Made by a program: the position numbers and the translations under genes. The notes under the pieces are model-generated. The model made no database searches and was not told where the DNA came from. It saw only the letters and a program-made list of their open reading frames with translations. Below are positions 1 to 11,263 of a stretch of 64,000 nt of DNA, piece after piece. The stretch is from an uncultured Luminiphilus sp. GTDB lineage: Bacteria > Pseudomonadota > Gammaproteobacteria > Pseudomonadales > Halieaceae. Position 1 is the first letter of the stretch. Each line of letters starts with the position of its first letter. The stretch is taken from contig CALKNZ010000001.1 in NCBI GenBank assembly GCA_938091995.1, positions 32,533 through 96,532 on the forward strand, given 5' to 3'.

Positions 1-1037
1 AGCTCGACAATCTGAGTACCTGTTTGAGCGATAAACCGCCCGTCAGATGTGCCCCCGCCGGTTGATAATTTAGCAGATGTGCCCGTGATCGACTTGATGC
101 TCGCAGTGACTGCTTCTACCAAAGCGCCGGGTTCAGTCAAAAACGGCTCACCGCTCAGGTGCCATTTAATATCAAAGTCAGCAACGTGCGCACCCAGAAT
201 TTCTTCACAGCGGCTGCGGATGGTGGTGGCGTCAGTTTCCGTTGAGAAACGCACATTAAACTGTGCAGTTAACGACCCTGGAATAACATTGGTAGCACCT
301 GTGCCCGCTTGAATATTGCCAAATTGTAGGCGGGTTGGCTCAAAGAAGGCGTTGCCCTCGTCCCAGGGTTCTTTTGCGAGAGCGTCCAGGGCCAAAAATG
401 CACCGTGAATGGGGTTTTCTGCAAATTGAGGATAGGCGATATGCCCCTGCTTACCGCGGATGGTAATTACCCCGTTAATCGAACCCCGTCTTCCGTTTTT
501 AATGATGTCACCAAGAGACTCCGAGCTTGAGGGCTCACCGACCACACACCAGTCAACCTGCTCCCCTCTAGCGATCAACGCCTCAACAACCTTAACGGTT
601 CCGTCTCTTGCCGGTCCTTCCTCATCAGCGGTAATTAAAAAACCCAGCCGTCCCCTATGGTTTGGGTGCTGTTGGGCGAAGGCCTCAGCCGCAACGGTCA
701 TAGCCGCAAGGCTTGCTTTCATATCGGCGGCTCCACGTCCATAGAGCACGCCATCGCGATCAGTCGCTGTAAAAGGCGGGGTCGACCAACCCGACTCGGG
801 TCCTGTTGGAACAACATCAGTGTGACCAGCGAAGACCAGCGTGCCGTCCCCCTGTCCCCGGGTAGCCCAGAAATTATCGACCTCCCCAAATCGCATAGGT
901 TCGCAGACAAAACCAGCAGCCGTCAGCCGCTGCATCATTATTTTCTGGCAATCGGCATCGTTGGGCGTGACAGAAGGGCGCTCGATGAGTTGTCGGGTTA
1001 AAGCAACTGCGGCCTCCCCGTATTCAGTTGTTGGCAT
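1..1037 (-). CDS. dapE: Succinyl-diaminopimelate desuccinylase, C-terminus truncated by the window edge
   Basis: Not in the ORF track (open at the edge). Reverse translation from ATG at 1037 gives [31 protein letters not shown]...[12 protein letters not shown]...[14 protein letters not shown]20 peptidase motifs; overlaps the dapD stop. Confidence 0.9.
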   Translation of the reverse strand, partial: MPTTEYGEAAVALTRQLIERPSVTPNDADCQKIMMQRLTAAGFVCEPMRFGEVDNFWATRGQGDGTLVFAGHTDVVPTGPESGWSTPPFTATDRDGVLYGRGAADMKASLAAMTVAAEAFAQQHPNHRGRLGFLITADEEGPARDGTVKVVEALIARGEQVDWCVVGEPSSSESLGDIIKNGRRGSINGVITIRGKQGHIAYPQFAENPIHGAFLALDALAKEPWDEGNAFFEPTRLQFGNIQAGTGATNVIPGSLTAQFNVRFSTETDATTIRSRCEEILGAHVADFDIKWHLSGEPFLTEPGALVEAVTASIKSITGTSAKLSTGGGTSDGRFIAQTGTQIVE

Positions 1038-2034
1038 GAAGGCTCTCATTAAGCTCGATAGCCGAGCGGTTAGTCAGGCACTCTACCGTTCCAGAGGTGC
1101 TGTTACGTCGAAATAAAAGGTCAGATTTTCCTGCAAGATCCCGCGCTGACACCGTCTCTACCGGTTTGCGTGCGCCATCTAACAGCGTGACTTTGGTTCC
1201 CGCCGTGATGAAGAGGCCGGCTTCAATGGTACAGCGGTCACCTAAAGGAATGCCCAGCCCGGCGTTGGCGCCAATCAAACATTCGCGCCCGACCGAGATG
1301 ACAATATTGCCACCGCCAGAAAGGGTACCCATGGTAGAGCAGCCTCCGCCAAGATCAGAACCCGCTCCTACCCAGACACCTGCCGAAATTCGGCCCTCGA
1401 TCATCCCGGGTCCTTCTGTTCCCCCATTGAAATTGATGAAACCTTCGTGCATGACCGTTGTGCCTTCACCTAAATAAGCGCCCAGACGTACCCTAGCCGT
1501 ATGAGCAATACGCACACCCGTGGGGACGACATAGTTGGTCATTTTGGGGAACTTATCGACGCTTGCGACTTCGAGAACCGAGCCTCGCAGCCGCGCATCA
1601 AGTTGTCGCTGGGGCAGATCAGTCAAACAGACAGCGCCCTGATCGGTCCAGGCGACATTGGGTAGCAGTCCAAAAAGACCGTCTAAGTCTGTCCCGTGGG
1701 GTTTGACCTGCCGGTGTGATAGCAAATGTAACTTTAAATAGGCATCTGCTACGGTTGCTGGTGCTGCATTATCGAGGAGTGTGGTCGCGACAACCCGACC
1801 TGCTGAGGACCGGAGTTGGTCGGCAAGTCTCGCCTGTTCATCGGCGCCAATAGCCGTAAACCCGCGACAAAGTTCGGCGAGTTGGTCGTCATCGAGTGGC
1901 CCGGATACGTCCTTAATTAAGGCGGCAAGATCGCCGTCGATGTTACTCAGTGGTGCCGGGTAAAAGACGTCTAAAGTCTCGTCCGCCGTATTCTGGGTGG
2001 CAACACCCAATCCAAATCCATGGACAGCGCTCAT
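1024..2034 (-). CDS. dapD: 2,3,4,5-tetrahydropyridine-2,6-dicarboxylate N-succinyltransferase
   Basis: Hexapeptide-repeat protein ([58 protein letters not shown]), next to dapE and dapC. Confidence 0.92.
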   Translation of the reverse strand: MSAVHGFGLGVATQNTADETLDVFYPAPLSNIDGDLAALIKDVSGPLDDDQLAELCRGFTAIGADEQARLADQLRSSAGRVVATTLLDNAAPATVADAYLKLHLLSHRQVKPHGTDLDGLFGLLPNVAWTDQGAVCLTDLPQRQLDARLRGSVLEVASVDKFPKMTNYVVPTGVRIAHTARVRLGAYLGEGTTVMHEGFINFNGGTEGPGMIEGRISAGVWVGAGSDLGGGCSTMGTLSGGGNIVISVGRECLIGANAGLGIPLGDRCTIEAGLFITAGTKVTLLDGARKPVETVSARDLAGKSDLLFRRNSTSGTVECLTNRSAIELNESLHANN

Positions 2035-2061
2035 GGTTGTCTCCTGTATGTGTTTAAAAAT

Positions 2062-2412
2062 TCACTTTCCAAAGCGAGCGGCATAATCGGTGGCATTAAA
2101 ACCCACAGCCGTTTCGCCGTTATGTTCGAGAACCGGCCGTTTAATAAGGGTTGGATGTTTTAACAAAATTGACTCCACATTGCCGTTTTCAGCCTCCCCC
2201 CGCTCTTGCTCTGACAGATTTTTCCAAGTGGTGCTGCGTTTATTGAGTAGCGTTTTTTCGCCTACAGCAGCGACCCATTGGCTTAGCTGTGTTTGTGACA
2301 GCGCAGTCTTTCTAAAATCTACAAATAGGTACTCTAGGCCTTCGGATTCAAACCAACGTCGAGCTTTCTTAATGGAATCGCAATTGGGTATACCGTAAAT
2401 CACAGGGGTCAT
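2062..2412 (-). CDS. ArsC/Spx-family reductase (YffB-like)
   Basis: MTPVIYGIPNCDSIKKARRWFE...; KRPVLEH motif; commonly beside dap genes. Start chosen inside the longer ORF 2062..2433. Confidence 0.8.
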   Translation of the reverse strand: MTPVIYGIPNCDSIKKARRWFESEGLEYLFVDFRKTALSQTQLSQWVAAVGEKTLLNKRSTTWKNLSEQERGEAENGNVESILLKHPTLIKRPVLEHNGETAVGFNATDYAARFGK

Positions 2413-2464
2413 GGGGGTTCCTTGAATAATCAATTAGGACCAAGACGCTACAAGCGTATCAGAA

Positions 2465-3148
2465 TCAGGGCTTACTAATCTTTTTCGGGTGCTTTCGAAG
2501 CGGGTAGCAGGTCGTGCAAATTTCGCAGACGCGCCCGTCACAGCCTCTTGCGGTGCAGTATTCCCGGCCATAAAAAATAATTTGCAGGTGGAGGTCGTTC
2601 CAGCGTGATTTTTGAAAAAGGCGCTTGAGATCCCGCTCGGTTTCCACCACATTTTTGCCTCGGGTCAAACCCCAACGCTGGGCGAGACGGTGAATATGTG
2701 TGTCGACCGGAAAGGCTGGATGACCAAAAGCCTGTGCCATAACCACGCCTGCAGTCTTGTGCCCAACGCCGGGCAAGGCCTCTAATTCCGCAAACGATCG
2801 CGGGACCTGAGATTCGTGCCGAGTTATTAAGAGCTGGCTTAGGCCTTTGATCGCTTTGGATTTTTGTGGAGAGAGGCCACAGGGCCGAATAATACTGCGA
2901 ATATGCTCTACGGACAGATCTGCCATAGATTCAGGGGTGTCGGCCGCTGCAAATAACGCTGGGGTCACTTGATTGACCCGTTCATCAGTGCACTGGGCGC
3001 TGAGCAGGACTGACACCAAAAGTGTAAACGGATCTTTATGATCCAGCGGCACAGGAGGATCTGGATACAGGTCGCCCAACCGCGCGTCGATAAAGGCAAC
3101 ACGTTCGTCTTTCATTAAATTTCGAGGTGAACCGGTTGTTGCAGCCAT
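2465..3148 (-). CDS. nth: Endonuclease III
   Basis: HhH motif LEALPGVGHKTAGVVMAQAFG, VDTHIHRLAQRWGL; Fe-S Cys pattern CTARGCDGRVCEICTTC. Confidence 0.9.
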   Translation of the reverse strand: MAATTGSPRNLMKDERVAFIDARLGDLYPDPPVPLDHKDPFTLLVSVLLSAQCTDERVNQVTPALFAAADTPESMADLSVEHIRSIIRPCGLSPQKSKAIKGLSQLLITRHESQVPRSFAELEALPGVGHKTAGVVMAQAFGHPAFPVDTHIHRLAQRWGLTRGKNVVETERDLKRLFQKSRWNDLHLQIIFYGREYCTARGCDGRVCEICTTCYPLRKHPKKISKP

Positions 3149-3152
3149 CTTT

Positions 3153-4343
3153 TTACCAGCCCTGCTCAAGTGTTTGCACTATCCGTTGTGCAGCTTCAAC
3201 GCATGTTGCTTGTTCTGCGACCAGTGCCATGCGTATACGATTTGCTCCCGGATTTTCGCCATCGACCCATCGCCCTAGAAATTGTCCGGGAAGCACTGAA
3301 ACATTGCAGCGCCTCAATAATTCAGCAGCAAATTCTAAATCGTCAGTGGGCGTGCTTGGCCAGAGATAAAAGCCCGCGTCGGGAGTCGTGACGTCGAGTT
3401 GTTGAGCTAATAGGGGCACCACGGCTTCAAATTTGGCGCGGTACAGGGCTCGATTGGCTACGACGTGGGTTTCATCACTCCATGCAACGGTGCTTGCAAC
3501 CTGATGATGCGGTGGCATAGCACAGCCGTGATAGGTTCGGTAGCGCGTGAACTTTTGGATAATATCGGCGTCTCCAGCGACGAAACCTGACCGAAGCCCA
3601 GCCAGGTTGGAGCGCTTCGATAAGCTGTGAAAGCAGACGCATTTAGCGAAATCGGCATGCCCCATATTGGCTGCTGCAGATAAAAGCCCGGCAGGGGGAT
3701 TTTTCTCGTCAGGGTAAATTTCGCTGTAGCATTCATCGCTGACAATGACGAAATCATGCTCTTGAGCCAGAGCAATGAGGGTCCCTAAAGCCTCTTCTGA
3801 CATCACAGCACCCGATGGGTTGCCGGGATTGCAGAGGTACAGAACTTCGAGTCGCTCCCAGTCATCAGCAGCCACCTGGGAAAAATCCGGTTTAAATTCA
3901 CCGTGAGCATGGGCTGGAACAAAGGTAGGTTCGGTGCCTGCAAGCAGTGCTGCGCCCTCATAAATTTGGTAAAACGGGTTGGGGCTCATTACCCGTCCGG
4001 GTGCCCCGGGCGTGACTAAGGTCTGAGCAATCGCAAACAAAGCTTCTCGAGTGCCGTTCACAGGTAGCACCTGTCGGTCGGCATCAACATGTGGCAACTT
4101 AAACCGGTGTTCTAGCCACCGGGCAATGGTGGTTCTAAGTGTCGGTGACCCTGTGGTCGATGGGTAACGACTAATTTCGGGCAATGCCTGCATGAGTGCC
4201 TCTATAACTGCGCCCGGCGGGGCGTGCTGAGGCTCACCAATGGTCAGTGCTATTGGGGGGAAGTCTGCTGCAGTTATGCCATCAAATAATTGACTTAAGC
4301 GTTGAAACGGATAGGGCTGTAATGCTTCTAGGCCAGGGTTCAT
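3153..4343 (-). CDS. dapC: N-succinyldiaminopimelate aminotransferase
   Basis: Class I aminotransferase (SDECYSEIYPDEKNPP, SLSKRSNLAGLRSGFVAGD) in the dap cluster. Confidence 0.88.
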   Translation of the reverse strand: MNPGLEALQPYPFQRLSQLFDGITAADFPPIALTIGEPQHAPPGAVIEALMQALPEISRYPSTTGSPTLRTTIARWLEHRFKLPHVDADRQVLPVNGTREALFAIAQTLVTPGAPGRVMSPNPFYQIYEGAALLAGTEPTFVPAHAHGEFKPDFSQVAADDWERLEVLYLCNPGNPSGAVMSEEALGTLIALAQEHDFVIVSDECYSEIYPDEKNPPAGLLSAAANMGHADFAKCVCFHSLSKRSNLAGLRSGFVAGDADIIQKFTRYRTYHGCAMPPHHQVASTVAWSDETHVVANRALYRAKFEAVVPLLAQQLDVTTPDAGFYLWPSTPTDDLEFAAELLRRCNVSVLPGQFLGRWVDGENPGANRIRMALVAEQATCVEAAQRIVQTLEQGW

Positions 4344-6976
4344 AGTTGGCTTGGCAGTTCGGCATCCAGAGCGCGCTTGATGGCATCCTCTAGACGATTT
4401 AAGGCGTTTTCATCACCGATGCTGTTGCCATCGGTGCTGGTGACAAAAAACACATCCTCCACGCGCTCACCCAGGGTCTGAATTTTTGCAGCTTGAAGGG
4501 ATACATTTTGGTCTATGAACACTGCTCCAATATTGGCGAGAAGCCCCGGGCGGTCGGGCGTTGCGACTTCCAGTACGGTCCAGCCTCGTCGTTCATCTTG
4601 GTGCACTGAAGTTTCAGTGGGTATGACGAATGACTTTTGACGACGGGGTGTGTGTCGACTGACAGTTCGTATCTCTTTTCGTATCAGGGCTTCAGACAGT
4701 TTGTCGCGAATGCCCGATAAAGTGTGGTGATCCCCGGGGACTGGATTGCCATCGGCCTTGAGCACATAAAATGTATCTAAAGTCGCGCCATCACCCCCCG
4801 AGTAAATCCTAGCGTCGTTGACACTAAGGTCTAAAAATTCCAGCTGGGAGCAGATGCGGGCGAAGAGATCAGGGCTGTCGGGTGCATGAACAAAAATTTG
4901 GGTGGCGTTAGCCACGGTCGAGTCGCCGCTTTGCCTAACGAGCACCAGGGCTTGTTCCAAATTGCTGTGGTCGGCGATGGACTCGGTATGCCAGGCGATA
5001 TCATCCGGGCGCTCTCTCAGAAAATAATCATCGCCTCGAAGCGCCCAAATAGCCTCGATATCGGCCTTGATGAATCCTCTGTCCTCCAGCAATTCTAGGG
5101 CTGCCTGTCGCGTAGTATCGACCACGCTTTGGCGATCTACTGGGTTTTCAAGGCCGCGGGTTAGCGCTCGGCGCGTCTCCGTGTAGGTCTGACGCAAGAG
5201 CGTGCTGCGCCAAGCATTCCAGAGCTCGGGATTGGTGCCGTGAATATCGGCTACCGTTAGGGTATACAAATAATCCAGCCGCTCTTGCGTGGCCACGTGG
5301 TGGGCAAAGCGAGCTATTTCATCTGGATCGGAAATATCTTTCCGCTGGGAAAACGAGCTCATCAGCAGATGGTTTCGGACCAGCCACACGACCAAGTCCG
5401 TATCGGTTTTGTTCAGGTCGTGTCGTTCGCAAAATCCTTGTGCATCCACAGCACCCAGCTCGGAGTGGTCTCCCCCTCGACCTTTGCCAATATCGTGATA
5501 AAGAGCTGCAATGTAGAGCAACTCGGGGGCTCTAAGTCGCTGAGCGATGCGTGTTGAAACCGGGAATTTATCGGTGTAGTCGGCTCGCATGAAACGCCGC
5601 GTGTTGGCCAAAACTTCGAGTGTATGAGCCTCAACGGTATAGGCATGAAATAGGTCAAATTGCATTTGCCCTACAATACGTCCAAATTCTGGTAGATACC
5701 GGCCCAGCAAGCCATGTCTTGCCATGCGACGAAGCTGTAAGGTGACGCCGTGGGGAGACCGAATAAGTTCCATAAATAGCGCTTGATTGACAGGGTCGGC
5801 TCTAAATGGCGGATCGATAAGATCGTGAGCGGCTCTCAGTAAACGCCAGGTTCCTGGCGCAATGCCACTGATGTCTGAATTGTTGGCAAGTATGACGAAA
5901 ACCCGCAGTAAATTTGACGGTTCTCTAATGAAAATGTCGTCTTGTCTGGCGGAAAGTAACCCGCCAATGACCTCAAAGTCATCGCTAAGGAGCCGCGCTT
6001 TTTCTCGGTCATCGTTGTGTAAAATTTGTCGATCGAAGGCCTGCAATACCAATTCACGAAGCTGCGCTAGAGCCTGCGCCCAGCGATAATAAACCTGCAT
6101 AAATTGTTCGACGGCAAGCTTTTCACCGTCGACCATTTCCCACAGTTGGGAGAGCTTTTGCTGTTGCTCAAAAAGAAGTCGGTCTTCCTCGCGATCGTTA
6201 AGCATATGTAGGGCAAACCGAACCTGACCTATAAAGTTTTGACCGGCTTCTAGCATCCGTTGTTCATCGGTATTGAGAAAATCAGCTTCATTAAGCTCTT
6301 TTAAAGGGACATCGTAATGACGCTTGGCAATCCAGCCAATGACCTGAATATCTCGTAGGCCCCCGGGCCCATTTTTAACATGGGGTTCTAAATTACTTTC
6401 AGTGTTACCGAAGTGGTCGTGGCGAGACTCAGTTTCCTCAAGCTTCGCCGTGTAAAACGCTTTACTGTCCCACATTCGCTCCGGATCAATACGGCCTTTG
6501 AGTTGTGCAAACAGATCGTTGCTTCCCGCAACGCAGCGTGCTTCTAGCATCGAGGTAAAAATCGTGAGGTCCTCTCGCGCAAGGGCTTCACATTCCTCGA
6601 GAGTCCGAACACTCGACCCAACTTTGAGACCGATATCCCAAAGGTTTCTGAGCAGCTCTGAGATTTGAGCTGCGGTATCTTCCTCAGGCGGATGTGTGAC
6701 CAAAATGAGCAGGTCAATATCGGAGTGGGGATACAATTCACCGCGACCATACCCACCCACTGCGGCAAGGGCTAAATCTGGGCGTTGGTTCAGATGAATA
6801 CCCCAAAGATGCGTCAGCACGTTGTCGACCGCATTGGAGCGTGCGGACAGAAGTGGCCAGACCGGACTTGTGGGATGAAAGTTCCCCGCGATTTCTTCAG
6901 TGACCTGCGCGAGGTACCTCTGACAATCTTGAACAGGTTGGTCTGAATGGCTAATCGGGTTGGCCATGGATTGCAT
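4340..6976 (-). CDS. glnD: [Protein-PII] uridylyltransferase
   Basis: AAVGGYGRGELYPHSDIDLLIL nucleotidyltransferase motif, HD domain ALYHDIGKGRGGDHSELG, C-terminal ACT domains. Confidence 0.95.
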   Translation of the reverse strand: MQSMANPISHSDQPVQDCQRYLAQVTEEIAGNFHPTSPVWPLLSARSNAVDNVLTHLWGIHLNQRPDLALAAVGGYGRGELYPHSDIDLLILVTHPPEEDTAAQISELLRNLWDIGLKVGSSVRTLEECEALAREDLTIFTSMLEARCVAGSNDLFAQLKGRIDPERMWDSKAFYTAKLEETESRHDHFGNTESNLEPHVKNGPGGLRDIQVIGWIAKRHYDVPLKELNEADFLNTDEQRMLEAGQNFIGQVRFALHMLNDREEDRLLFEQQQKLSQLWEMVDGEKLAVEQFMQVYYRWAQALAQLRELVLQAFDRQILHNDDREKARLLSDDFEVIGGLLSARQDDIFIREPSNLLRVFVILANNSDISGIAPGTWRLLRAAHDLIDPPFRADPVNQALFMELIRSPHGVTLQLRRMARHGLLGRYLPEFGRIVGQMQFDLFHAYTVEAHTLEVLANTRRFMRADYTDKFPVSTRIAQRLRAPELLYIAALYHDIGKGRGGDHSELGAVDAQGFCERHDLNKTDTDLVVWLVRNHLLMSSFSQRKDISDPDEIARFAHHVATQERLDYLYTLTVADIHGTNPELWNAWRSTLLRQTYTETRRALTRGLENPVDRQSVVDTTRQAALELLEDRGFIKADIEAIWALRGDDYFLRERPDDIAWHTESIADHSNLEQALVLVRQSGDSTVANATQIFVHAPDSPDLFARICSQLEFLDLSVNDARIYSGGDGATLDTFYVLKADGNPVPGDHHTLSGIRDKLSEALIRKEIRTVSRHTPRRQKSFVIPTETSVHQDERRGWTVLEVATPDRPGLLANIGAVFIDQNVSLQAAKIQTLGERVEDVFFVTSTDGNSIGDENALNRLEDAIKRALDAELPSQL

Positions 6977-6990
6977 TCTCTAAATCTAAC

Positions 6991-7770
6991 TCAACAGGGT
7001 AGGACTTCGGGGGTTCTCTGAGTAAACACCTCACAGCCATTGGCAGTGACTGCTAGGGTATGCTCCCATTGCGCGGAAAGCCGTCCATCTCGAGTGGTTA
7101 CGGTCCAGCCATCCTTGGTATTGAGTTTGGTATGACGCTTGCCGGCATTGATCATGGGTTCAATGGTAAAAGTCATGCCCTCCGTGAGGACTTCGCCTAA
7201 GCCGGGAGAGCCGTAGTGGAGTATTTGAGGCTCTTCATGGAAAATTTTGCCGATACCATGCCCGCAGTATTCTCGAACGACTGAATAATAGTTTTCCTCG
7301 GCATATTGCTGGATCACATGACCAATATCGCCCAGCGTCGTACCCGGGCGGACAATCGCCAAAGCCTTATAAAGGCATTCTTGGGTGATGCGCATGAGCC
7401 GCTCTGCGTGGGGTGCTACGTCTCCCACCCCAACCATGATGCTGGTATCGCCATGCCACCCGTCTTTAATCACGGTGACGTCGATGTTAATGATGTCGCC
7501 GTTACGCAGTTTTTTGCTGTCAGAGGGGATGCCGTGACAGATAACATCGTTGACCGACGTGCAAATGGACTTTGGAAACCCGTGATAGTTTAAAGGAGCC
7601 GGGATGGCCTGCTGAACGTTGACGATGTAATCGTGACAAATACGATCTAGCTCCCCAGTGGTCATACCCACTTTGACTAGGGGTTCTATCATCTCCAGAA
7701 CTTCGGCAGCTAGGCGGCCTGCAACGCGCATGCCTTGGAGCTCTTCGGGTGTTTTGGGCGTAACGGCCAT
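6991..7770 (-). CDS. map: Methionine aminopeptidase type I
   Basis: MAVTPKTPEELQGMRVAGRLAAEVLEMI...; NYHGFPKSICTSVNDVICHGIP; divergent from rpsB. Confidence 0.93.
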   Translation of the reverse strand: MAVTPKTPEELQGMRVAGRLAAEVLEMIEPLVKVGMTTGELDRICHDYIVNVQQAIPAPLNYHGFPKSICTSVNDVICHGIPSDSKKLRNGDIINIDVTVIKDGWHGDTSIMVGVGDVAPHAERLMRITQECLYKALAIVRPGTTLGDIGHVIQQYAEENYYSVVREYCGHGIGKIFHEEPQILHYGSPGLGEVLTEGMTFTIEPMINAGKRHTKLNTKDGWTVTTRDGRLSAQWEHTLAVTANGCEVFTQRTPEVLPC

Positions 7771-7856
7771 GCTGTTCCACGTCTTGGATTGGGTATCTTT
7801 GGTATTGTAACGAAAGCACAGCCGAATGTCCTTTTTCCTTCTCCAAATGTTAGATT

Positions 7857-8020
7857 TGTGGTATAACGCGCGCCTCGCTGGAATGAGTCTGGCGGGGCGG
7901 GGGCATGAGTCCACGCTTTAATGACGAAGTCACACCTCAAAAAATCTAGGCCGGGTGCCGTTATTCGGTTGGACCTAGTAGATGTGTGGTGATTTAAACC
8001 CAAACCTCAGGAAGGTATTT
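7857..8020 (+). promoter_or_regulatory. rpsB promoter/leader, candidate S2 autoregulatory leader
   Basis: -10-like TATAAC near 7862, then a structured AU/GC leader containing GTGGTGATTTAAACC before rpsB; gammaproteobacterial rpsB leaders are known to be autoregulated. Confidence 0.45.
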
Positions 8021-8788
8021 ATGGCACAGATAAGCATGCGCGATCTGCTTCAGGCAGGCGCTCACTTCGGGCACCAGACCCGATTCTGGAATCCCAAAAT
8101 GGATCAATACATCTTTGGGGCTCGCAACAAAATTCACATTATTAACCTCGAGCACACAGTGCCCGCCTTCAATGAGGCCTTAAAGCAAGTTCAGCGTCTT
8201 GCCAGCAACAAAAGCAACATTATGTTTGTAGGCACCAAACGAGCGGCTGGAAAGGTGATTCAAGAGGAAGCCGCACGTTGTGGCATGCCCTACGTAAGCC
8301 ATCGCTGGCTGGGTGGTATGCTTACTAACTATAAAACAGTGCGCTCTTCAATCAAGCGGCTTCGGGAGCTTGAGGGTCAAGAAGCCGACGGTACGTTTGA
8401 CAAGTTGACTAAGAAAGAAGCGCTGATGCGCACGCGTTCAAAAGATAAACTGGAGCGTTCGGTAGGCGGTATCAAAGAAATGACGGGTTTGCCCGACGTC
8501 CTGTTTGTTATTGACGTCGATCACGAACGTATTGCCATTACTGAAGCCAACAAATTGGGTATCCCTGTCATTGGTATTGTCGATACGAATAGCGATCCCG
8601 ATGGTGTGGACTACGTGATTCCTGGCAACGACGATGCCATTCGAGCGATTAGGCTCTACGTGAAAGCCGTCGCCGATGCGGTTTTAGAGGGCAAGGCCGA
8701 GCGAGGTGTGGCGCCTGTCGCTGATGAGCTTGTTGAGGTGGAAGAGACTCCAACAGATGCGACCGCTGCGGTAGAAGCTGACGCCTAA
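8021..8788 (+). CDS. rpsB: 30S ribosomal protein S2
   Basis: [47 protein letters not shown]. Confidence 0.97.
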   Translation: MAQISMRDLLQAGAHFGHQTRFWNPKMDQYIFGARNKIHIINLEHTVPAFNEALKQVQRLASNKSNIMFVGTKRAAGKVIQEEAARCGMPYVSHRWLGGMLTNYKTVRSSIKRLRELEGQEADGTFDKLTKKEALMRTRSKDKLERSVGGIKEMTGLPDVLFVIDVDHERIAITEANKLGIPVIGIVDTNSDPDGVDYVIPGNDDAIRAIRLYVKAVADAVLEGKAERGVAPVADELVEVEETPTDATAAVEADA

Positions 8789-8794
8789 GATGAT

Positions 8795-8819
8795 GCCGCG
8801 CTTCGCGCGGCTTTTTTTT
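8795..8819 (+). terminator. Intrinsic terminator/attenuator between rpsB and tsf
   Basis: GCCGCGC-TTC-GCGCGGC perfect 7-bp stem followed by T8. Confidence 0.85.
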
Positions 8820-8905
8820 AACCGGTGGGGCTAACGCCCTGCAACTCACTTTTAGAGACGCACTTTCGGCTATGACTGCGGAAGGTGCATTATGAGGAAG
8901 GAAAC

Positions 8906-9763
8906 ATGTCAGCAGCATTGGTGAAGGAGCTACGAGAGCGTACAGGACTGGGGCTCCTTGAGTGCAAAAGAGCGTTGAAGGAAGCCGATAACGACATTGA
9001 CGCGGCGATAGAAGCCTTGCGCAAGTCCAGTGGCATGAAAGCGGCCAAAAAAGCGGGCCGTATTGCAGCGGATGGTGTTGTAACAACACGCATTGCAGAA
9101 GATGGTAGTTACGGTGTTTTGGTTGAAGTTAACAGTGAAACTGATTTTGTCGCTCGAGATGAAAATTTCTTGGGCTTTGTTGGTTCGGTAGCCGATGCGC
9201 TGTATGAAAGCCGCTCTGCTGACGTTGAGGCGCTTAAGACAGGCGCCCTTGAACAGGATCGCGAAGCGTTGGTGCAAAAAATTGGTGAGAATATTGGTGT
9301 TCGTAGAGCCTCGCTTGTGACCGCTGAAAACGGTGTGGTGGGTAGCTATGTCCACGGTAATAATCGCATCGCGGTGTTGGTTGAGCTGCGTGGTGGTGAT
9401 CAAGACCTTGCCCGAGACGTGGCCATGCATGTTGCTGCGGTTAATCCACAGGTTGTGTCCCCTGCTGATATGCCCGAAGCACTTTTGGAAAAGGAACGCG
9501 ACATTTTTACCGCTCAGGCACAAGAGTCGGGCAAGCCCGCGGAAATTATTGAAAAGATGATCGGCGGACGTATTAAAAAGTACCTAGCTGAAAACAGCTT
9601 ATCGGAGCAGGCTTTTGTTAAGGATCCTGATGTAACCGTTGGGCAGCTTGTTAAGGCGGCGAATGCTGAGGTGATTTCCTTCTCTCGTTTCGAGGTGGGC
9701 GAGGGCATCGAGGTGGAGAAGGTTGACTTTGCTGACGAGGTGGCCGCTCAGCTCAAGGGGTGA
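8906..9763 (+). CDS. tsf: Elongation factor Ts
   Basis: [52 protein letters not shown]. Confidence 0.97.
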   Translation: MSAALVKELRERTGLGLLECKRALKEADNDIDAAIEALRKSSGMKAAKKAGRIAADGVVTTRIAEDGSYGVLVEVNSETDFVARDENFLGFVGSVADALYESRSADVEALKTGALEQDREALVQKIGENIGVRRASLVTAENGVVGSYVHGNNRIAVLVELRGGDQDLARDVAMHVAAVNPQVVSPADMPEALLEKERDIFTAQAQESGKPAEIIEKMIGGRIKKYLAENSLSEQAFVKDPDVTVGQLVKAANAEVISFSRFEVGEGIEVEKVDFADEVAAQLKG

Positions 9764-9922
9764 ATTTGAAGCGGTCTTGGCGGTGACGAGGCCGCTGTAA
9801 CCCGGGCAATAGATTTTTTGTTGGTCATAAGTCGCTTAGTGAGCATTGGTCAGGAACTTATGGCCTGACTTGGGACTCAAGTGTCCGGTAGGATAGGAAC
9901 GTCTTGAGATAGGAGAAGGCCT

Positions 9923-10639
9923 GTGGCGAGCGAAAAAATATATAAGCGTATCCTCCTCAAGCTCAGTGGTGAGGCCCTTACCGGTGACGAAGCCTTTGGT
10001 ATAGATCCCAAAATTTTAGATCAGCTCGCCCTTGAGGTGGGTCAATTGGTTGGTATTGGCGTACAAGTAGGCCTTGTTGTTGGCGGGGGCAATCTTTTTC
10101 GCGGCAAAGCGCTGCAAGAAGCTGGCCTCGACCGAGTGACTGGTGATCATATGGGGATGCTGGCCACCGTCATGAACGCTCTGGCACTCCGCGATGCCCT
10201 AGAACGTTCCAATATTGCGACTCAGGTGATGTCGGCCATCCCTATGAGTGGTGTGGTCGATCATTATGACCGGCGAAAAGCCATCCGAGCATTATCTAAT
10301 GGTGATGTCGTCATTTTCACCGCTGGGACAGGTAACCCATTCTTTACTACCGATTCGGCGGCCTGTTTGCGCGGCATTGAAATTAACGCCAACCTTGTCT
10401 TGAAAGCGACGAAAGTTGACGGTGTTTACAGCGCGGATCCTATGAAAGATGCGTCAGCGGAGCGTTATGATCAGCTGACCTTTGATCAGGTCTTGGATCG
10501 TAAGCTCGAGGTCATGGATCTGACAGCAATCTGCTTGTGCCGTGATCATAATTTACCCGTTCGTGTCTTCGATATGGCACAGCGTGGTGCGCTGCTCAGC
10601 ATTGTGCGCGGTGGCTCAGAGGGTACTTTGATTAGTTGA
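9923..10639 (+). CDS. pyrH: UMP kinase
   Basis: [25 protein letters not shown]...[13 protein letters not shown] start. Confidence 0.97.
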   Translation: MASEKIYKRILLKLSGEALTGDEAFGIDPKILDQLALEVGQLVGIGVQVGLVVGGGNLFRGKALQEAGLDRVTGDHMGMLATVMNALALRDALERSNIATQVMSAIPMSGVVDHYDRRKAIRALSNGDVVIFTAGTGNPFFTTDSAACLRGIEINANLVLKATKVDGVYSADPMKDASAERYDQLTFDQVLDRKLEVMDLTAICLCRDHNLPVRVFDMAQRGALLSIVRGGSEGTLIS

Positions 10640-10685
10640 TGAGTGGTCTTGGTTAGCAGACCGTTGCGATACAGGGAATAAAATC

Positions 10686-11243
10686 ATGATTGACGATATT
10701 CGCATTGAGACTGAAGAACGAATGGTGAAAGCCTTGGATGCTTTGGGGCACCACTTCAATAAGATTCGGACCGGGCGGGCCCATCCCAGCCTGCTTGACG
10801 GCATCAAAGCAGAATATTATGGGGCACTCACGCCCTTAAACCAGTTGGCAAATATCACCGTTGAGGACGCCCGTACGTTGGCCGTTAGCGCTTTTGATAA
10901 AAGCATGACACCCACGATTGAAAAGGCGATCTTGAAATCCGATTTGGGTTTGAACCCCGCGACTGCCGGGGATGTGATGCGCATTCCTATGCCCATGTTG
11001 ACGGAGGAAACCCGGCGTGGGTTTATTAAACAGGCCAGGGCTGAGGCGGAGTCTGGCCGGGTTTCGATACGCAGTGCTCGGCGTGACGCAAACGGCATGC
11101 TCAAGGAATTGCTCAAGGATAAAGAGATTTCAGAAGATGACGAGCGTCGTGCTCAGGAGGTCATCCAGAAGTTGACGGACAGTTTTGTCGCCAAAGTCGA
11201 GGACGCTTTGGCTGCGAAAGAAACTGATCTGATGGAAATTTGA
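10686..11243 (+). CDS. frr: Ribosome recycling factor
   Basis: [26 protein letters not shown]; synteny. Confidence 0.97.
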   Translation: MIDDIRIETEERMVKALDALGHHFNKIRTGRAHPSLLDGIKAEYYGALTPLNQLANITVEDARTLAVSAFDKSMTPTIEKAILKSDLGLNPATAGDVMRIPMPMLTEETRRGFIKQARAEAESGRVSIRSARRDANGMLKELLKDKEISEDDERRAQEVIQKLTDSFVAKVEDALAAKETDLMEI

Positions 11244-11263
11244 GCGCGGTTTTTGCTTAGACG

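Noticed and set aside
8930-9523. 197-aa minus-strand ORF
   Set aside because: Fully antisense to tsf with no domain signal; coding-strand shadow.
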